A stretch of DNA of 40,818 bases from positions 1 through 40,818 of the forward strand of contig LWCA01000201.1 of assembly GCA_001642005.1 (NCBI GenBank), in the 5' to 3' direction. The notes under the pieces are model-generated. The model ran no database searches and had not been told where the DNA came from. It was given only the letters and a program-made list of their open reading frames with translations. Positions 22,776-33,599 of this stretch are shown here, piece after piece. A program made the position numbers and the translations under genes. Within the stretch, counting starts at the first letter, position 1; the number at the start of each line of letters is the position of its first letter. The DNA is from Intoshia linei. Its lineage: Eukaryota > Orthonectida > Rhopaluridae.

Positions 22776-25412
22776 ATGATACTGTTTAAAAAAGAATTAT
22801 ATATGGGATATTTTTTCACTATTTTGTCCTCTATCCTGGTAATTAATATTTAATATTTATTTCACAAAATTATATACATTAATAATATCATTAAACATAA
22901 AAATAAACTAATTTTGATAATTTTAGATATTTTCTGGTTGGATGATGAGTTTAATAATTATCGATCATTATGGAATTAAACAAACGAATTATGCATACCT
23001 AAGTGAAATTTTATCAACAACATCAATGATTATGTAATAAGAATTTTAATATATGTATTATTTCATAATATTAGGATAAATTTTGTAAACTATAACGTAT
23101 TGAGTGATACCGACATTTTCGAATTTGACAAGGGTTATTTTGGACAAGGAGGTATGCCAATATATTTAAACTTTTATATTATATTACAGTTAATCAATTT
23201 CTATTTGTTCTTGCCTGTCTATGCAACATTTTTGGATTAGCTGGAGCTATAGAAATTTCAGTTATATCTATATACTCAGGTGAAGATAATTAACTAGTTA
23301 ACAGTTAAGTTAAAATACAATGTACTATCATGACTTGTTTACTATTTAATTAAATGTAAACAGATAGTGCACATTTGAATTTATCTTATGTTTTATTTAA
23401 ATATTGGCTCATACTGTCATAATATTCTTTAACTCGTTACACATACATTAATTAATAAAAATTTTACAAATTTACCAAACTATAAGTACATTATTTGTAT
23501 TTTAAATTAATTGACGATCATTTGTATCCTAACTTATATAAAGGGCTACGCGATTTTTGTTTGTGTGTGTGTTAAGCTTTATTTAAATAACTACCCGTCT
23601 TAGAGTTTTATAAAGACTACTATTCAACTACAGTTTTTCCGGGGTGTTCGCAAACATAATTTCAACCTTCCAAACTCACATCTTATGAGTCAAAAACTCC
23701 AATTGTACCTTTTTTTGAAAATCAAACGAGTTGAAGAATTTAAAAAAATATATATTCCGATACGGATTTTAAAATTATAAACATTATGATAAATTTTAAT
23801 TTAAAAAAATTATATCTTCAGGGCCAAAACCCCAAATTACCCTTCCTTTTTTAATGAAAACAGTTAGAATTTAAAAAAATTTCAATCCGAATAAGTAACG
23901 ACTTCACGGTCAAAAAAAAAATTTTAGTATTCATATTTTTTTTTCGAAATATTTTATTAAAACAAAAAATGTGATGAATAATTTAATTCCGAAAATTCAA
24001 AAAAAAATTATTCTAATATTCCAGTTGATATAAATACAAAATTTCAATCCCAGAAATCTACACATTCCCGGTGAAAAATAAATTTTAATATATTATTAAC
24101 CAATATTTTTCAAATATTTCGATTAAAATCAAAAATTGAAAATGTAAATAATGATCCTATAATTTCAAAAAAAAGTGTGGATTGTACGTCTACACATTTG
24201 CAATAAAGACATATGAGTGAAAATCTATATAATTCATTACTTCGGAATTTTTTTCATTACTACGCAATTTTTAAATTTCAAATTTTCATTTTCAAAACAT
24301 TTTGTATAAACTTTACTTAACTCACTTAAAACTATACATGTAGGAAAATTTTCAATAGAATTATATGAAGTTATGATCTTTTTGTAGCCTTACTTTAATG
24401 GCTTCGCAAAAGTAATTTGAACCATAATAGATTTAATTTTTAATGCTAAAATTAGATATATCTACTGTTGTACTCTAGCTGTTTGTACAAAGTACAAACC
24501 AGCCAAACTAGTCATTTATAAACCTTTGGCTTTTGATATAACGGCTTTACTTTATTTTACATGTGCGATTTAAGATTAAGTGTATGATGACTCATTGATG
24601 TGGTAATATAATGCAGTGTGATGCTCAAAAAAATTACTAAGAATACTACGGTGTCCCAAAAGTTTAGGAATTCTGTAGATCTGTGGTGGAGAATTAACAT
24701 TTATAATTTAATTATAATGAATGATTAGTGTTGCCTTCATAAAATGACGTAATTTTAATTAATTTTTGAATATAATGTACAATGTAACTTCAAATATAAA
24801 TTTTTAATTTCCCTTTAACATTATGGTATTTTTTATATTTACGTCAAGTTTTCAAAACTAGTTTTATTCTGATAACATTAAAACATGTAGAGTAGTGAAA
24901 GGTCATGAAATATTGTTAAATTTAGAGTTGGAAAATCATTATAATGTTATCGATTCAGAGATAAAATGGAATTGAGTAGAATTATTGACTTCTATTCATA
25001 CATCAAAATGTTCTTAACCTCCAGTAAATGTATAGGTTTCTTAGTCTGATTTTTATTGTCAATGCTAAATTATTTTCATTGGTCCTAAATCTGGAATTTA
25101 AATTTCAATGTAATTATCAACACATTAAATTGTCTAAAAATAACGATCTTTATGGAGGTTTAAATGGGAAATTATGAGTAATATTGATTTACACCTCTAT
25201 TTTAAATGATTTAATGTTTTTTAATTTTAATTATATGTTTTAGGTAAATTGAATACTGGAATAACTTGCTTGCTGTCCAATATATTAATTATAGCATCGT
25301 AATTTTATTTTCTTTTTCTATCCTAAATAATAATATCTGAAATAGATCATTATCTTTGCGCTACGGAACCATTTGTATAAAAAAGCATTTTCGAAAAATT
25401 GCTTTCTTGTAG
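22776..25412 (+). CDS. TMEM50: TMEM50 family four-pass membrane protein
   Basis: Small multipass protein of the ER/Golgi, a partner of the cornichon Erv14 in yeast (Vps68/TMEM50 family). Six exons: 22776-22838, 22927-23033, 23075-23151, 23190-23279, 25244-25298, 25346-25412; introns 88, 41, 38, 1964 and 47 bases. The total is 459 bases, 152 codons plus stop, against 157 in human TMEM50A. Order of matches: FSGWMMSLIIIDHYG (family FFTGWWIIIDAAV), SMIMINFVNYNVLSD (family LMINAVSNGQV), GQGVNQFLFVLACL (family GQTGARIWLFVGF), IFGLAGAIEISVISIYSG (the third membrane segment) and NTGITCLLSNILIIAS, then SLRYG for the family FKFGR end. The ATG at 22776 is chosen for length. The large intron contains an inverted copy of the dispersed repeat family, which explains its size. 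Confidence 0.88.
23523..24310 (-). repeat. Dispersed repeat family, long copy 2 (inverted)
   Basis: Reverse complement of the copies at 13570-14475 and 27985-28816. It begins TCCTAACTTATATAAAGG and GCTACGCGATTTTTGTTTG and runs to TTACTACGCAATTTTTAAAT. It lies wholly inside TMEM50 intron 4, opposite to the gene. Confidence 0.75.
24478..24512 (+). repeat. Dispersed palindromic motif, copy 2
   Basis: CTGTTTGTACAAAGTACAAA followed by CCAGCCAAACTAGT matches the motif at 11-55 with a few changes. It lies in the large TMEM50 intron. Confidence 0.5.
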
Positions 25413-25755
25413 TAGTCGTAACTGTAAATAGGTTTGTATTATAAAATTGAATAAAATGTTTCGATACAATCTACTAAAAATAATTACTAACCGATAAAAT
25501 GGGTCAAATAATTTTTAATTTTTTTCAATTATGTACTGTATTATCTTCTACTAATGTGTTGCATTTGGACCTTAGCAAATCCACTTTATCAATACTTTAT
25601 AGAAAATTTTCGAGTATATTTTTGTATATTTGTAACAATTTGCAACATCCAATTACGATAAATACATATTAACAAAAAAGTCCAAGTCGGATTTGAAGTT
25701 TGGAATCAACTAGCTATTATTTATTCAGTGACAGGCAGAAAATTAAATTATAAAA

Positions 25756-26028
25756 TTAAAATATTATGTATTGTATAATATTTTTAATAATATATGCATA
25801 GATTATATAACTGAACCAATATAAAAGTTTCATAGATTTTGACGAATTTCGATTATTACATTTCGAATAATTGCAACAAATTGAACAATTCTAAAATAAA
25901 AAATAAAATTTTAAAACTATATTTACCGTATCATTAATAGAACATTCTTTAGTATTTTCTCTTTTACAATAATTGTTATTACAACCATATTTATATTTTA
26001 TTTCTAGTCCAATTTTTGATTTTTGTGT
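25756..26028 (-). CDS. Ly6/uPAR-like GPI-anchored protein, 3' exons
   Basis: Two minus-strand exons, 26028-25927 and 25890-25756, are separated by a 36-base intron and joined in phase, ending at TAA 25756. The peptide has GCNNNYCKRENTKECS and then NCSICCNYSKCNN. The CC-x4-CN ending is the signature of the three-finger Ly6/uPAR fold. After it come a short polar stretch with serines (RNSSKS) and a hydrophobic tail (LLYWFSYIIYAYII), as expected for a GPI-anchor signal. The first half of the domain, with its usual LxCYxC, and a signal peptide were not found upstream. This is therefore a partial gene model or a remnant. It is convergent with TMEM50. Confidence 0.45.
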
Positions 26029-26336
26029 CTAATATAATTCACTAATTACCAATATACAATAATATTGTTAACAAAAAAATGAATAAACCGCTTGATTATG
26101 TCAATAGAATTAATGTATATTGTTCATTAGAGTTATTCCATTTTGGAATTTTTGTGAAATGTAAAAAAGATATAGTCAGACTCGTCATTAATGAACACCC
26201 TCAATAATAAATTTTTTAATAGTGAATGATTTTTTTTAAATTGTGACTACGCTGTTGTAAAGATTATGAAACTTGATTAATTTATTCAAATTATTCAAAT
26301 TAATTTAGAAAAAATAGTTTTTAATTTTGATATTAT

Positions 26337-26560
26337 TGATTTTTTGAACAAATGTTTGGTGGCTTCTTTAAGGGAAAATTTAAGGAATTTTTTCCCATTT
26401 TGTAAATATTTTGAAGATAATGTAAGGTTCAAAAATTTGTAGGGTTTTTATTTTTTAGACTCCAAAAGAAACGTGAAATATACCACATTTATGACAAATT
26501 AAAAGTTTTTTATCATAAGATTTGGTAAAATCGTGGTTTTCAAAAAAATAATAGAAAAAA
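26337..26560. repeat. Partial relative of the foldback element
   Basis: TTGATTTTTTGAACAAATG, GGTGGCTTCTTTAAGGGAAA and TTTTGAAGATAATGTA follow the order of blocks in the left arm of 16250-16657. The second arm is degraded. Confidence 0.4.
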
Positions 26561-26879
26561 AAATTTTTTTATAGGAATATTAAAAAATTAAATGGTTTGA
26601 TAAAATCACATTTTTTATATTGGGGTTTGATTAAATGGATTGTTTTAAAAAATATTGATAAAAATCGATTTTGCCTTGAGGGTTTAAAATGGTATTTTTT
26701 ATTAAATTTTATTAATGGTAGGATAAACGTAGGATTGTTGAAATAATAATATAACAATAGTAATAATATAATATAATAATAAGCTAGACTTTTGGATAAA
26801 TTCCCAACATCTGGCAACTCTGTGATGAATATTAAAAATTCTTCTATAAAAATAAACCAAAGTTAAATAAATTTTTTTA

Positions 26880-26962
26880 TATTTTAATTGAATCTCGCGG
26901 ACCCAGGCATAGTTTTAGAGCACCACGGGTTCCAGGGACCCCAATCGTTAACTACTGCTGTA
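26880..26962. mobile_element. hAT-like terminus
   Basis: GCGGACCCAGGCATAGTTTT, AGCACCACGGGTTCCAGGG and a closing GTTAACTACTGCTG look like the inner-to-outer end of a hAT terminal repeat. The partner end was not identified. Confidence 0.4.
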
Positions 26963-27571
26963 GAATGACATAAAGCATTTTTCAATTATGGTAAAAAAAA
27001 CTCTGTGTCTTTTTATTTAATGTTTTGATTTTATTATTTATATTATTTTAATTATCTTAGTTTATTCATAACATAGTTAAACATCAAAATTTTTTATTCT
27101 GAACAACATATGAATTCAGTTTTTTAAAAAGATATCCAAATTTCAAAAAAGTGCCTAAAATGGGCATATTGATCGGTCATTAAAAATGTTAAATAAAGTA
27201 GAGGGTGTGAGAAAAAAAAAAAGAAAAAAATTTTTAGTAAGAAAGCTCGATGCGCAGTTATTTTTGCAAAGTCAAATAAAAATATTATTAGTAGAAACAG
27301 TAAGTCAATATTAACAATCAAAAAAATTCTAATTTCCAAAAAATCTGTTATATAGTACCTTTATTATATCATATATTATTATAATGCCAAAAATTAAATT
27401 AAAAATTTGTAGCTTACTTTTAATTATCATTAAAGACACCGTAATAACTGTTTTATAAAGGAGATAATCATGCAAAAATTAAATTTTTTTAATCTAGGAA
27501 CGATGGTTCAAAAAATGTTAAGAATACCTGGTGAGAATTTAAATTTTAGATCCATATTATAATGAAACTAG
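26963..27571. other. Unassigned AT-rich region
   Basis: No gene, RNA or repeat could be supported. A 71-codon frame at 27124-27339 is dominated by Phe, Leu and Ile, as expected for AT-rich noise. Confidence 0.3.
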
Positions 27572-27607
27572 GTTGACTGTTATGTACTACGTACAAACAG
27601 GACCTAG
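27572..27607 (-). repeat. Dispersed palindromic motif, copy 3
   Basis: On the minus strand it reads AGCTAGGTCCTGTTTGTACG then TAGTACATAACAG, the same order as 11-55. It is the copy closest to the one at the window start. Confidence 0.5.
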
Positions 27608-27984
27608 CTTTTGCACATTTTTATTATACTTAAAAAATAAATTTACGTTGAAAATCTAATTCAAAAATCGTACTATTCACTATTATCAACCCTTAAAAAA
27701 AGTGGTTCCCAAATTTGTGTCAGGTGGAACCATCATATCACATTACTTTTTACTTTAAAGTCAATTATTATATCTTAATTTTTTGTTTGTAAATATAAAA
27801 AAAATATAGTAAAAACAGTCCAATCCTAAAAATTGTCATAAATAGCATAAATTCCAGAAAAAATAAAATTATATAAACCTATTTTGCCATTATCAATGTG
27901 ATAATATATATTCAGTACCAATTTAATATTTACTTAAAAATACCAATTATGTATCAATAATTATTATTATTACTTATAATTAAC

Positions 27985-28816
27985 CGAAGCTTCACTTTAT
28001 AAACAAAAATGAGAATTTGAAAATTAAAAATTGCGTAGCAATAAAATAAATTCCGAAGGAATATTTTATATAGATTTTCACCCATATTTTTTTATTCAAA
28101 GTGTGTAAACGTTCACTGTACATTTTTTTTGAAATTGTAAGATCAATATTTATATGTTTATTTTAATCGAAATATTTGAAAAATATTGGTTGATAATATA
28201 TTAAAAAATATTTTTCATCGGGAATGCGTAGATTTCTCGGGTTGAACTTTTGTATTTATATCAACTGGAATAAGTTCTATCAAAATAAGCTTTTTTTTGA
28301 ATTTTTGGACAGTTAATTATTTCACATTTTATGTTTTAATAAAATATTTCGAAAAAAAAATATGCATACTAAAATGCTTTTTTGACCGTGAAGTCGATAA
28401 TTATTCGGATTGAAATTTTTTGTGTGTGTTAACAGGATACAACTATACAATCTGTAAATTTTTTGAAATTCTAGGGCTGTTTTCATTAAAAAAAGAAGGG
28501 TAATTTAGGGTTTTGGCCCTGAAAATATAATGTTTTTAAATTTAAATATATGATAATGTTTATGATTTTAAAATTTGTATCAGTATATATATTTTTTAAA
28601 TTTCCCAACTCGTTTGGTTTTCAAAAAGAGGGACAATTGAGGTTTTTGACCCGTAAGATGTGAGTTTGGGAGGTTGAAATTATGTTTGTTAACACCTCCG
28701 GAAAAAACTGTAATTGAAATGTGGACTTTATAAAAATCTAAGACGGGTAGTTATTTAAATAAAGCTGGACACACACACCAACAAAAATCGCGTAGCATAT
28801 TATATAAGTTAGGATG
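27985..28816 (+). repeat. Dispersed repeat family, long copy 3
   Basis: Starts near AAAATTGCGTAGCAATAAA and ends CGCGTAGCATATTATATAAG followed by TTAGGA. Shared inner blocks include TTGACCGTGAAG, TTTTGTGTGTGTTAACAGGA and GACCCGTAAGATGTGAGTTT. GCGTAGC occurs near both ends. The right end abuts the last possible coding bases of the cysteine-module gene (stop at 28823). Confidence 0.75.
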
Positions 28817-28822
28817 ATATAT

Positions 28823-30763
28823 TTAAGTATAACGGGGAAGTATAATTATTTTAATCAATACATGGCAATAATTCATACATCCAATTTTTTCTGAAGGTAA
28901 ACATTTTCCAAATCCATACTTTGTGCAATTGTAACATTGAATATTACCGCAATAATCGTTATTTAAGCTAAGATGAAAATTTCCCATACATTTTACACAT
29001 TTCGGTTTCTGGTATATGCAATTTTTACAGTTTTTATCACAAGCTAAGATAAATTAAGACATTATGTATAAATTACCTAAACACTTGGTTCCATTATTAT
29101 TTAATGTCATATGTGGTTGAGAACATTTGATGCATGTTACAATCATTTTTTTGTTGGTGTAACACTCCAAACAGTTTGGAATAATACTACTACATACTAA
29201 ATACAATTCAAAAATATAAAGGTATTTCATAAAAAATACTATAATTAAAATGTAACTGAATATACAATGCAAAAGTTTTATAGAGTAATGTATATGGTTC
29301 ACATTAATTTAAAACCATTTTAATTTTCTATAATTATTACATTGACAAGTTTTATTTGTATTCATGAAAGCATTCACCATACATTTTATGCATTTTTTAT
29401 GAGTACATTCTTTACAGTGTGAAGTGCAGGCTAATATGTGCAATATATTATGAAATGTCATTAATAAATACCCAAACATATATTTAATGTCGAATTATTA
29501 ATATAACCGGATTTGCATTTTAAACAAGCAATATTGTTGCATATATCACAATTATCAATACATTCTAGTTTTGTGTATTGTATATTAAATGAATTTTTAT
29601 TACTGAAACATTTATTTTGATTGAGGTGATAACCTTGATTACATTTCAAACATACGTTTATGTCATTACAATGAATACATCCGTTCATACAAGCTAAAAT
29701 ATACTTTTCTTGAAAATTTAAATTTATATTTTAAAGCAGGGTTTCTTAACCTGTTTTAAATTTAGCACATCCATTAGCCAGATCAATTATTTCCAACACC
29801 ACTGTTAAAAATAAAAAATAATACCTTAAAATTCAACGTAAAAATCGTATTTTAATGACATTTTTAAAAACCACTCTATTAATATCGAATATAATTAATA
29901 ACAATATGAATGAATGGTAAAAATGAATATACATGGTAGAAGCTGTATTTGATCAGATTTAATTTCACTTCAATTTCAAATATTCCACTTATTTGATCCA
30001 TAAAGTAAAAAATAAAAATAGTTTTTATAGCAACCCTGAAATTAATTCTAGCACCGGGCTAAGAAACTCAATTTTAAAGCATCAAATTTAGTAAACTAGT
30101 AAAAGTTTACGTTTGCATAATTGTAACATGTGTCCATCAATACAATCAACACAGCTGATTTTAAAATTTTTGTGTTGAAAGCATAATTTACAGTTTTGAT
30201 TATTTTCTAAAACAATATTTTTACAGTTCAATAGTGTTAAATGTGCAATGCACATTGGGCATGTAATATAAATAATACTGTAAATAATAATAATGTATAA
30301 TATGTAAAGTGGAGAATTTTATTTTTATCATAAATAATAGATATGTCAATTTACTTAAACATGTATTATTTGGTAACAAACAATATCCATTTTTGCATAA
30401 ATTGCATGTTCCTGTGTTAGTACATGACAAACAGTTGTAACCACAATCTTAATTTTTTTATTTTATTTTTATTTATTTAGTCATTTACCTTTGCATAACA
30501 GTTCTCCATTAATTTCAACGAGATAGTATCCATTTTTGCAAATTATACATTTTTTAGATGTAGAACAATTACGGCAATTTTTGATACATTCTAAATTTTT
30601 TTATTCTCAAATTTAATAGTATTAAAATTTTTTATTTCAGTTCAATTTACATTAATGTTGATACCTTTACACTGAATTGTAAATGTTGAATCAAAGTACA
30701 TGTTATCTTTACATTTTGAGCAGAGGTTTTTGGAAGTACATTCAACACAGTTTGATGAGCATG
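28823..30763 (-). CDS. Cysteine-module gene, 3' block (furin-like repeats)
   Basis: A run of small exons, each opening after a splice acceptor and coding one or two CxxC modules. Approximate positions: 30763-30690, 30590-30490, 30450-30355, 30240-30105, 29693-29465, 29430-29330, 29200-29075, 29045-28823. Examples: SSNCVECTSKNLCSKCKDNM, GYNCLSCTNTGTCNLCKNGY, NGCIHCNDINVCLKCNQGYH, DNCDICNNIACLKCKSGYI. The spacing C-x2-C-x5-7-C-x2-C-x2-G-[YF] is that of the furin/growth-factor-receptor cysteine-rich family, found in secreted or cell-surface proteins and disulfide-bonded. The last exon reads to TAA 28823 unless a donor at CAT|GTATTG is used. No membrane segment is clear at this end. Exon borders are approximate. 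It is the same strand and style as the blocks at 33600-35945 and 39350-40305, so probably one gene. Confidence 0.65.
29737..30071. mobile_element. 335-bp hAT-like MITE with 8-base duplication
   Basis: The octamer TTTTAAAG lies on both sides (29729-29736, 30072-30079). The ends are CAGGGTTTCTTAACCTG and, inverted, TTGAGTTTCTTAGCCCGG, sharing a TTTCTTA.CC core. There is no coding sequence. It is inserted in an intron between two cysteine-module exons. Confidence 0.7.
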
Positions 30764-31370
30764 CTAGTCAACTCAATTATATTTTAATAGAAAAAATGTT
30801 AAATTACGCAAATAGTTAGTAAAACCTTTTAATGGTATTATTAATATACCATAAAAAAGGGTTAATACAATAATAATTTTAACATTTGCAACATGTAATG
30901 TTAAAAAATTGCAATGTTAGAGTCTGAGAAAAAGTAAAGGCGTAATACATGAAATGAAGAAAAGATGTATGAATGTTTACTTTTGAATTAACAGTCAACG
31001 ACAGCTAAGTAGATAGAACTTTAAAATCTTTGTTGTTGATTATTTTCTTAAATTTAAAAATGCATCATAATCATATAAACACAGCGCAAATCCTTAAACC
31101 GCTTAAAAAACAATAGAATCAAAAGATAGAGACAATTAACTATTTTAGTACATGCATATAAATAAAGTTATCCTTTACAAATTTCATGTAAAATGAAATG
31201 TACTTGAATATGTATTTATCATTGAAAATAAGTGTCAAATTCTTAATTAAATTGCACGATTTATGAACTCATTGTATTTACAAAATTTAGCAACTATTGT
31301 AATATAGTAAATTTCTTTATATGTTAGCGTACACTAAAGAGTAACTTTACTCAAATATTGTCATTACTGT
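30764..31370. other. Presumed intron of the cysteine-module gene, left of the MULE
   Basis: About 600 AT-rich bases between the last furin-like exon and the MULE. No CxxC exon was seen on the minus strand and nothing else is identified. Confidence 0.3.
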
Positions 31371-33434
31371 AATAGTTATTTACTTAACGAGTTAAGATTT
31401 TCCATTCTTTACTTTACGCAAAACGAGTTGATTAATTTACAAGAGTCTTTAAGTAAAGTAAAGTCAATGAAAAAAATTTTGACGAATATAGTAAATCTAT
31501 TTATATTTAGCAAATATGCATTTTAAAAAAATTCATTTATATTTGAAATAAACTAATTTTTCAAAATAACCATAATGGTTTAATGATTTTCATTATCGTC
31601 AATCGAAAATGGAAGTACCACGAGACATAATTACAGACGTAATTTTTGATTGCAAATCTGTATCAATTTACAATAAATGACATGAAAAATTTGTCGAATA
31701 TATAAAAACAAATAACATTGAAGAGAATTTAGGCAACTGTTATGGCCGATATGGGAGTTAACAAGATATCACTGAAGGTATGACTTATTTTATTTTAGCG
31801 TCAGTTTAGATGAAAAAACGATACTGTTGTAGATGGATAAACAATGAAAAAAGTAAAAATAGCATTAAATTACAATTAAACCATTGTGTATTTAATAATT
31901 GTACATTTAATTAATTTCTGAATTTAAATAAATTATAATTACAAAATTAAGTGCATATAATTTTCAAGGCTAGAATTAACGATAATATATTCAATTGTAT
32001 TATTTAACTAGTTAAATAATTAAATATTATTTTACGCTAAATCATATACATCCCTTAAGTGATTCAACAATGTATGCATTTATTATTGAAATAAATAGTT
32101 GTATAATAGTAATATATATAATAGTATAACATAATAAATAGGTGTTTTAAAGTTAAATGCTATTTTTCTTTTTTCACTTAATTTTTTTATTGTATTTAAA
32201 CAGATATATACTGTTTCTGATGTCTCTCTTTGAGCTAAACACAGTGCAGTTAAGTGGAATGAACGATTGACATCAATAAATCCAAAAACGAGTAAAGGAT
32301 AATCAGGCTTACAGATTTTATATGTAAACTCTATGTTAAAATTCCTAGCATTTTTCAATATTTTTTTCACAAGTTATTAAAAAAAAAATGGATCTTGAAC
32401 AAATTTAATAATAAAAGCTTTATCTGTTTGGTTTTCCCATCGACTATTTGCATGCGTGATTTTCTTTTGTTTGTACATTCTTGCAATTTTTAGCTTATTC
32501 CTATATATTAAAGATCTTTCGATCACAACTCCCATTTGAACGTTTATTATTTCATTAATCTCAGCAGGTCTTGTGATACCTGATTTAATTAATTCTTTAA
32601 TTTTTTTTCTCGCTTTTATCACGTGTGAAATTAAAACGATTCATCTGAAAGTTTACTTCATTATAAATCCCTCTAATGACTCTCATTTCAACTCCACAAG
32701 AAGAATGATTGATACATCTGTACCTCCTTGTGATTCCATGAACTGTTTTCTTACAGTCTCTAATTCTCCACAGTGATTTTATGAAATTAGCTTCGTTATA
32801 GTTAATCAATGTGAACCAATTTGTTCTTATCATTGTTGCCCTTATGTGTCATAAACTCTTATATAAAGAAATCGGAGGGAAATGATATTAAAAATCAATA
32901 AATTTATTTTAATAATGTACCATTTGTATTAGTCATTACAGCATTCAAATGAATTTGAATACATATAAAAGAGTATAAGTAATCATTTTAATTTTTTAAT
33001 ATCCTTTTTCTGATCTTTATTACGTTTATTTTTTTATTGGCGTTATTTTTCAATAATTTGGCGGTTGGTGTTTAATTTGGCTTACGCAAAATAATATAAT
33101 GCTATATAAATGCATAAATTGTTGAATCATTTAAAAAATATATGATTGCGCGTAAAATAATATTTTATTATTTAACTAGTTAAATAACAGAATTGAATAT
33201 ATTATCGCTGATTATAGTTATTTTGAAAAATTAGTTTATTTCAAATATAAATGAATTTTTTTAAAATGCATATTTGCTTTATTAATATACAGTAAATATA
33301 AATAGATTTACTATATTCGTCAAGAATTTTCTCATTGACACTACTTTACTTAAGACTCGTGTAAATTAATCAACTTGTCTTGCGTAAAGTAAAGAATGGA
33401 AAATCATAACTCGTAAAGTAAATAACTATTCTTA
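31371..33434 (-). mobile_element. MULE transposon with long terminal inverted repeats
   Basis: The left arm (31371-31575) and right arm (33225-33434) are inverted copies. Shared blocks include AATAGTTATTTAC, CCATTCTTTACTTTACGC, TAGTAAATCTATTTATAT and AATAAACTAATTTTTCAAAA. A second inverted pair, 31969-32036 and 33150-33215 (with TATTTAACTAGTTAAATAA), continues the right arm directly. In the left arm it is separated by about 390 extra bases, so the left arm was interrupted or the right arm lost this piece. Long arms plus a MULE-type transposase inside identify the superfamily. No target duplication is visible. It sits between two cysteine-module exon blocks. Confidence 0.75.
32083..32833 (-). 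pseudogene. MULE transposase, broken and truncated
   Basis: The N-terminal part has KSLWRIRDCKK and RRYRCINHSSCGVEMRV, a FLYWCH/WRKY-GCM1-like zinc finger as in Phantom-type MULEs. Next comes a helical part, KKIKELIKSGITRPAEI. Then DYPLLVFGFIDVNRSFHLTA and QRETSETVY match the start of the MULE DDE catalytic domain, with YPLLVFG..D.NR.FH. Defects: a frame change in a run of eight A at about 32600, two in-frame TAA codons just after a run of nine T at about 32375, and an end at 32083 before the remaining catalytic residues and the C..H segment. It is not functional as read. The homopolymer positions leave room for sequencing error in the first break but not for the truncated end. Confidence 0.75.
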
Positions 33435-33599
33435 TACAAATTTGTAAAAACATGACCGATTTCTTTATTAACTTAATATCTTAATATTACTAGTTATGTA
33501 AAAAAACTTTTATCCATAAAATATCATTTTACAATGGATCCCTCAGTATGAAATTTCATGAAATATATGATTTATTATTATTATAAATATTATAATTAC

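Noticed and set aside
26569-27339. Two minus-strand open frames of 82 and 71 codons
   Set aside because: Composition is that of AT-rich noise and they overlap repeat-like sequence; no start context or domain.
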